A DNA stretch of 64,000 nt from Halopseudomonas salina (GTDB taxonomy: Bacteria > Pseudomonadota > Gammaproteobacteria > Pseudomonadales > Pseudomonadaceae), in assembly GCF_008641105.1 (NCBI RefSeq), contig NZ_VTTI01000005.1, positions 192,397 to 256,396 on the forward strand. Reading direction: 5' to 3'. Shown piece after piece: positions 59,921-64,000 of this stretch (within the stretch, counting starts at the first letter, position 1; each line of letters opens with the position of its first letter). The position numbers and the translations under genes are program-made. The notes under the pieces were generated by a model. It saw only the letters and a program-made list of their open reading frames with translations, did not search any database and had not been told where the DNA came from.

Positions 59921-60852
59921 GGTTCGAACTCCTCCATGCTGTCGCGACCCAATATGAAGCGCGTGGGATTGTCTTCCAGGCGGCGCGTTATGGTGCGCAG
60001 GGAGCCAAGGGTAGCGCGCAGCTCGTTGATGGCCGGTTCCAGCTGAGAAAGCCCCTGCATGCCGGAGGTGAAAGCCTCGCTGTTGTCGTTCAGCAAGCTC
60101 TCCAGAGTGCCACTGGTACTGGCGATCGAGGTGAGTGCCTCCTCGGCCTGGTTCAGCGTGCGTGCGCCTTGCTGATTGAGAAGCTTGTCGGCACTTGCGA
60201 CCAGCTCACTGCTACGTTGCAGCGTTTCATTAACCTGTTCGCTGGCTCTGGTCAGTTCATCGAGCAGTAGTGTGAGGCTCTCGCTCTGGGCTGCAATGCC
60301 ACCTGTTGCGCGTTCGACGTTTGTCAGGGTGCGGCCAATACTGTCGGCATTCTCATCTGACAGAATGCTTCGGGCATTGGACATCAGTTGGTTGACGTTG
60401 GTCATCAGGTCTTCCCCGTCGGCCAGTAATGAAGATATAGGTGAGGGCGCGGCAACGATGACTGGAGGCCCTTTCTTGCTGGTCAGCAGCGGGCTGCCAG
60501 GGGTGCCATGGCTCAGCTCGATGACCGAGTTTCCGGTAATGCCGGTGAAGGACAGGCGCGCCCGCGTGTTTTCCTTGATAGGCACGTCCGTGCCTACCCG
60601 GATTCGCGCCAGAACGCGGCGCGGGTCTTCGGGGTCGAGTTGCAGCGAGTGGATGTCGCCGACCTTGATGCCGCTGTACTGCACAGCGCTGCCGCGTGAC
60701 AGACCCGTAACAGCCTCGTTGAAGACGACAATATATTCCTTGTATTCGCGGCTGGTGGCCGCACTGCCAAGCCATAGCGCAAATATTATTGCCGCGCCGG
60801 CAGCGAGCAGCGTAAAGAGTCCAATCAGCACGTGGTGAGCGCGGGTTTCCAT
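59917..60852 (-). CDS. MCE-domain (MlaD-family) substrate-binding protein
   Basis: The 311-residue protein has an N-terminal membrane helix (about residues 8-30) and one MCE domain (about 38-115, FNEAVTGLSRGSAVQYSGIK). A long helical C-terminal region (about 140-300) follows. MCE proteins form hexameric rings that carry lipids between the membranes. Its long helical tail differs from the short MlaD of the Ttg2/Mla system. It overlaps the ATPase gene by one base. Confidence 0.88.
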   Translation of the reverse strand: METRAHHVLIGLFTLLAAGAAIIFALWLGSAATSREYKEYIVVFNEAVTGLSRGSAVQYSGIKVGDIHSLQLDPEDPRRVLARIRVGTDVPIKENTRARLSFTGITGNSVIELSHGTPGSPLLTSKKGPPVIVAAPSPISSLLADGEDLMTNVNQLMSNARSILSDENADSIGRTLTNVERATGGIAAQSESLTLLLDELTRASEQVNETLQRSSELVASADKLLNQQGARTLNQAEEALTSIASTSGTLESLLNDNSEAFTSGMQGLSQLEPAINELRATLGSLRTITRRLEDNPTRFILGRDSMEEFEP

Positions 60853-61664
60853 CAGCGGTCATGCTCCGGCTGGTGTCTGTTACGTTCGGTCGCATCGGCC
60901 GCGGCGCGGCCTCTGGGGCCATGGAAGTAATCCTGTATCCACGGATCGTCTACGGCAGCCACTCGTTCGAGGGTGTCGGCTACCAGTACTTTCTTCTGGG
61001 ATAACACGGCAATCCTGTCGCAGATTGCGTAGAGCGTATCAAGGTCATGCGTCACCAGGAATACACTCAGACCCAGCGCATCGCGCAGAGTTCGAATAAG
61101 CTCATCAAACGCCGCTGCGCCAATGGGGTCCAGGCCGGCTGTGGGCTCATCCAGGAATAGTATATCCGGGTCCAGGGCAAGTGCGCGCGCCAGTGCTGCA
61201 CGCTTGATCATGCCGCCTGATAATTCCGACGGATATTTGCCCGCAGCGGTTGCGGGTAGCCCGGTGAGGGCAATCTTCATTTGCGCCAGGTGTTCGGCAT
61301 CAGCGCGACTCAGGCCGCCATGCTCAATCAGGGGGAGGGCAATATTCTCAGCCACGGTCATTGAAGAAAACAGCGCGCCTTGCTGAAACAGCACACCGAA
61401 GCGCCGCTCATGCTGAGATCGAGCCTCGTCATCAAGGGTCTGCAGGTCCTCGCCGAAGACCTCGACCCGGCCTCCGGTGGGGCGCCTCAGGCCCAGAATC
61501 GAGCGCAGTAGTACCGATTTGCCGCTGCCGGAGCCGCCAACAACGCCAAGAATTTCCCCGCGGTAAATGTCGAGGTCGAGATTCTCATGAATGGTCTGCG
61601 TGCCAAACTGATTGAGCAATCCGCGCACGCGGATCAGCGGTTCATTCCCAGTAATATCGCTCAC
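60852..61664 (-). CDS. ABC transporter ATP-binding protein (MlaF-like)
   Basis: The 270-residue ATPase has Walker A GGSGSGKSVLL (about residues 39-49), the signature LSGGMIKRAALARALALDPD, Walker B ILFLDEPTAGLDP and the switch histidine in VTHDLDTL. The GGM signature form is typical of Mla-type lipid transporters. It overlaps the permease gene by 4 bases. Confidence 0.92.
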   Translation of the reverse strand: MSDITGNEPLIRVRGLLNQFGTQTIHENLDLDIYRGEILGVVGGSGSGKSVLLRSILGLRRPTGGRVEVFGEDLQTLDDEARSQHERRFGVLFQQGALFSSMTVAENIALPLIEHGGLSRADAEHLAQMKIALTGLPATAAGKYPSELSGGMIKRAALARALALDPDILFLDEPTAGLDPIGAAAFDELIRTLRDALGLSVFLVTHDLDTLYAICDRIAVLSQKKVLVADTLERVAAVDDPWIQDYFHGPRGRAAADATERNRHQPEHDR

Positions 61665-62818
61665 CAGCCCATCTCCATGAAGAAGAGCGCGGCCAGGGCG
61701 TCTACCAGAATCACCACAAAAATGGATTGCACAACGCTGGACGTGGTGTGTTCGCCCACAGACTGTGCACTGCCCGTAACCTTGAAGCCTTCAAGACATC
61801 CGATGAGTGCTATCAAAAAGGCAAAAATCGGAGCCTTCACCATGCCTACATAAAAATGCTGAACATCCATGTTCTGCTGTAGCGTGCCCAGAAACATTGT
61901 GGGGGAGATGTCCAGGGAGAGCATGCATACCAGGGCGCCTCCGAGGAGTCCGGAAAACATCGCAACCAGGGTAAGAATGGGTAACGAAATCAGCATCGCC
62001 AGTACGCGGGGTAGTACCAACAGATCGATTGGGTTGAGGCCCAGGGCGCGAATGGCGTCAACTTCCTCATTGGCTTTCATCGAACCAATCTGGGCGGTAA
62101 AGGCGCTCGCTGTTCTGCCGGCCAGCAGAATTGCCGTGAGCAACACACCAAACTCACGCATAAACGAGAAGGCGACCAGATCCACGGTGTAGATGGTCGC
62201 GCCAAAGCTTTCCAGGATTGTGGCGCCCAGGAAAGCAACGACAGCACCGACCATGAAGGTGAGCAGCGCTACAATTGGTAGAGCGTTTAGTCCGGTGACT
62301 TCAATTTGCGCGACCAGCGAGGTTATTCGCCAGTTACTCGGACGCAGAATATTGCGGCTGAGGCTGGCCAGCACCAGGCCGGTAAATCCCAGCAAATCAA
62401 CCAAGTGGTGCCAGAACGTCAGCGTGGCGTCGCCAATGCGGGCCAGCAGATCGACTATCAGGAACCCTTGAGTGGCAGATTGAGGCGGACTGGACTCTAT
62501 GGTCTGGGCTACCCGTTGCAGCAGCATGCCCTGCTTGGGGTCTATGCCGTCATTGCGCTCGGCCAGGGTGGACAACAGCTCCGGTCCAAGCAGCTCGGCT
62601 AGTAGCTGGGCGCCGGCTGTATCGAGCTTGGCAAGATCGCTCAGGTCAGCACTCCGGGCGGTTGTGGTCCGGCCCTGCGACAGTCCGATCTGCTCGCGCA
62701 GTTCGGCGTAGTGAGCGAGCACCCAATCGCCCCTGATGATCAGATGCGCCGGATCCTGCTCACTGCGTTGGAAAAAACTTTGAGGGTCAGCGCCCGACAT
62801 CTTTATCGGTATCCGCAA
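61661..62818 (-). CDS. MlaE-family ABC permease with N-terminal STAS-like domain
   Basis: The 385-residue protein has a STAS-like cytoplasmic domain (about residues 20-110, including ARSADLSDLAKLDTAGAQLLA). An MlaE membrane domain follows with VAFSFMREFGVLLTAILLAG and GSMKANEEVDAIRALGLNPI. The fused STAS domain takes the place of a separate MlaB. This is the first gene of the permease-ATPase-MCE-lipoprotein unit, which resembles P. aeruginosa PA3211-PA3214 (from memory). Confidence 0.9.
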   Translation of the reverse strand: MRIPIKMSGADPQSFFQRSEQDPAHLIIRGDWVLAHYAELREQIGLSQGRTTTARSADLSDLAKLDTAGAQLLAELLGPELLSTLAERNDGIDPKQGMLLQRVAQTIESSPPQSATQGFLIVDLLARIGDATLTFWHHLVDLLGFTGLVLASLSRNILRPSNWRITSLVAQIEVTGLNALPIVALLTFMVGAVVAFLGATILESFGATIYTVDLVAFSFMREFGVLLTAILLAGRTASAFTAQIGSMKANEEVDAIRALGLNPIDLLVLPRVLAMLISLPILTLVAMFSGLLGGALVCMLSLDISPTMFLGTLQQNMDVQHFYVGMVKAPIFAFLIALIGCLEGFKVTGSAQSVGEHTTSSVVQSIFVVILVDALAALFFMEMGW

Positions 62819-62854
62819 TTGAAGGTGGTGGCCATCAGGTCACCCCGATATGCA

Positions 62855-63304
62855 TCAGGACTTGCGTTCGAACCCGTAGTCTTCCGAGAGGGTGCCGGGA
62901 CTATCACCCTTGGGTGCGTAGTCGCGCGGTGGTTCAAGGCTGTCGAACAATGGCTCGCCATTGGGTCTGCTGCGCGAGACCGGGGGCTCTTCCAGGGCTG
63001 CAAGAAGACGCTGGCGGGTCATCTCGTCGGGGGACAGGTCCATCGCACCCTGGGAAAGATGCTCCTGAATTTCCTGATGGTTGCGATTGAGTTGAGCAAC
63101 CAGGTTGGCTGTGGTTTTGAAGTGGCTGGAAACTTCCTGCTGATATTCCTCGAATCGCAACTGCAGACTCTCCAGCTGGGATCGGGTGCCGGATGAATAT
63201 GAGCCGCTGACGCGCCTGGCGATCTGTGTCAGCACGATGCCGATAATCACGCCTGCTGCCAGAGCAATAGTTACTGCAATCCACAGGTTTTCGCTTGCTT
63301 CCAC
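62855..63304 (-). CDS. YhcB/ZapG-like DUF1043 protein
   Basis: The protein of about 149 residues has a single N-terminal membrane helix (NLWIAVTIALAAGVIIGIVL), a coiled coil (about residues 35-90) and a polar tail. This matches DUF1043 (YhcB, also called ZapG), linked to cell division and envelope growth. GTG at 63304 is chosen because AGGGGAAG lies upstream; the longer TTG form at 63325 removes that site. It is divergent from the hydrolase gene. Confidence 0.85.
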   Translation of the reverse strand: MEASENLWIAVTIALAAGVIIGIVLTQIARRVSGSYSSGTRSQLESLQLRFEEYQQEVSSHFKTTANLVAQLNRNHQEIQEHLSQGAMDLSPDEMTRQRLLAALEEPPVSRSRPNGEPLFDSLEPPRDYAPKGDSPGTLSEDYGFERKS

Positions 63305-63505
63305 TGTGCTTCCCCTATTGAACAATTGAGTGTCAGGCCCGCACGTAAGCGGCTGATCAGCTAATGTACTAACGGTAACGACATTTCTCTGCCAAGGCTA
63401 GTACCCTTTAGGCTAGCCTGCTTCCGGCGGTGTCTCCGGCGGTTCCTGCATAGCCTTGGACTGCCGCTGGTCGAGGTGGTTTCGTGGATTTGTTCAGGGG
63501 GTACA

Positions 63506-64000
63506 ATGAGTAGCAAACTTGAAGAACGGATGTCCATCGCAGGGCCTGCCGGCTCCCTGGAGTTGCTTGTGACGCGCGCTGAGGATCCGGTGGCCCTGGC
63601 CGTCATTTGTCATCCCCATCCTCTGCATGGAGGCACAATGACCAATAAGGTGGTGCACACATTGATGCGCTCGGCTCGGGATGCTGGCGCCAATGTGGTC
63701 CGGTTCAACTTCCGCGGGGTGGGACGTAGCGATGGTGAGCATGATGAGGGTAAGGGCGAGATCGACGACTGCCTTGCCGTGATCGAATGGGCTCGGCGAG
63801 AGCTGCCGGCTCCCGCGCTCTGGGTGATGGGCTTTTCGTTCGGGGGCTATGTTGCCGCTGCAGCGGCCAATCGTCTGGACAGTCCGCCCCAGAAACTGGT
63901 TCTGGTAGCTCCTTCGGTAGAGCGCCTACCGTTTCCGGAGCTTTTGCCTCTGAGCACGCCTGCTACGGTGATGATGGGCGAAGCTGACGACGTGGTGGCA
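63506..64000 (+). CDS. Alpha/beta hydrolase (3' end outside the window)
   Basis: The first 165 codons are visible. The sequence shows VICHPHPLHGGTMTNKVVHT, an oxyanion-type HGG, FNFRGVGRSDG and the nucleophile elbow GFSFGG with Ser111. This fits the COG2945-type alpha/beta hydrolases found beside yhcB in pseudomonads. AGGGGG precedes the ATG. The acid and histidine of the triad lie beyond the window, except for a possible Asp in GEADDVVA. Confidence 0.82.
   Translation, partial: MSSKLEERMSIAGPAGSLELLVTRAEDPVALAVICHPHPLHGGTMTNKVVHTLMRSARDAGANVVRFNFRGVGRSDGEHDEGKGEIDDCLAVIEWARRELPAPALWVMGFSFGGYVAAAAANRLDSPPQKLVLVAPSVERLPFPELLPLSTPATVMMGEADDVVA

Overview
The window reads as chromosomal core genome of a gammaproteobacterium of the Pseudomonas type. 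The evidence is the gene order queA-tgt-yajC-secD-secF / suhB / trmJ-cysE-iscS / ndk-rlmN-pilF-rodZ-ispG-hisS-yfgM-bamB-der / leuA / xseA / guaB-guaA, the MalT-like LuxR regulator, and DUF1329, DUF4105 and DUF3015 exported proteins. A marine or halophilic relative such as Halopseudomonas is my inference. No phage, IS element, plasmid or CRISPR array is visible.

Layout. 1-5.5 kb: the end of a PLP decarboxylase, an acyl-CoA-type short-chain dehydrogenase, an unfamiliar 524-residue lipoprotein, MgtE and a zinc metallopeptidase-like protein. 5.6-12.4 kb: a UbiA-family prenyltransferase, GltS, a YhhQ transporter behind a likely preQ1 riboswitch, an SGNH hydrolase, a thiolase and an acyl-CoA ligase. 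12.7-17.7 kb: a DUF1329 exported protein, a MalT-like regulator and an OmpA-domain lipoprotein. 17.8-27.9 kb: an acyltransferase, ackA-pta, slyD, a TetR/old-yellow-enzyme pair sharing a palindrome, a glycosyltransferase, cysZ and trxB. 28-30.7 kb: a DUF4105/DUF3015 envelope pair and tRNA-Leu(CAA). 30.8-49.6 kb: housekeeping genes for queuosine, Sec export, cysteine and sulfur supply, RNA methylation, pilus and cell-shape proteins, isoprenoids, outer-membrane assembly and ribosome maturation. 49.7-64 kb: a second old yellow enzyme, leuA, an M23 peptidase, xseA, guaBA, a DUF4112 membrane protein, a four-gene MCE lipid transporter, YhcB and a truncated hydrolase.

How the genes fit together. queA and tgt make queuosine, and yhhQ supplies its precursor under probable preQ1 control. 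cysZ, cysE, trxB and a cysteine desulfurase form a sulfur and thiol theme. The dehydrogenase, thiolase and acyl-CoA ligase point to fatty-acid turnover. yajC-secDF, yfgM and bamB serve protein export and outer-membrane assembly.

The most notable observation is the isc region. Where relatives carry iscR-iscS-iscU-iscA-hscB-hscA-fdx-iscX between cysE and ndk, only iscS remains, and its product ends where the IscU-binding tail should begin. Other points of interest are a matched pair of inverted AAGCTTCAAGC-type repeat arms bracketing terminators at two convergent gene ends, a predicted outer-membrane amidase-like DUF4105 protein, an unclassified lipoprotein, and several operator-like palindromes.
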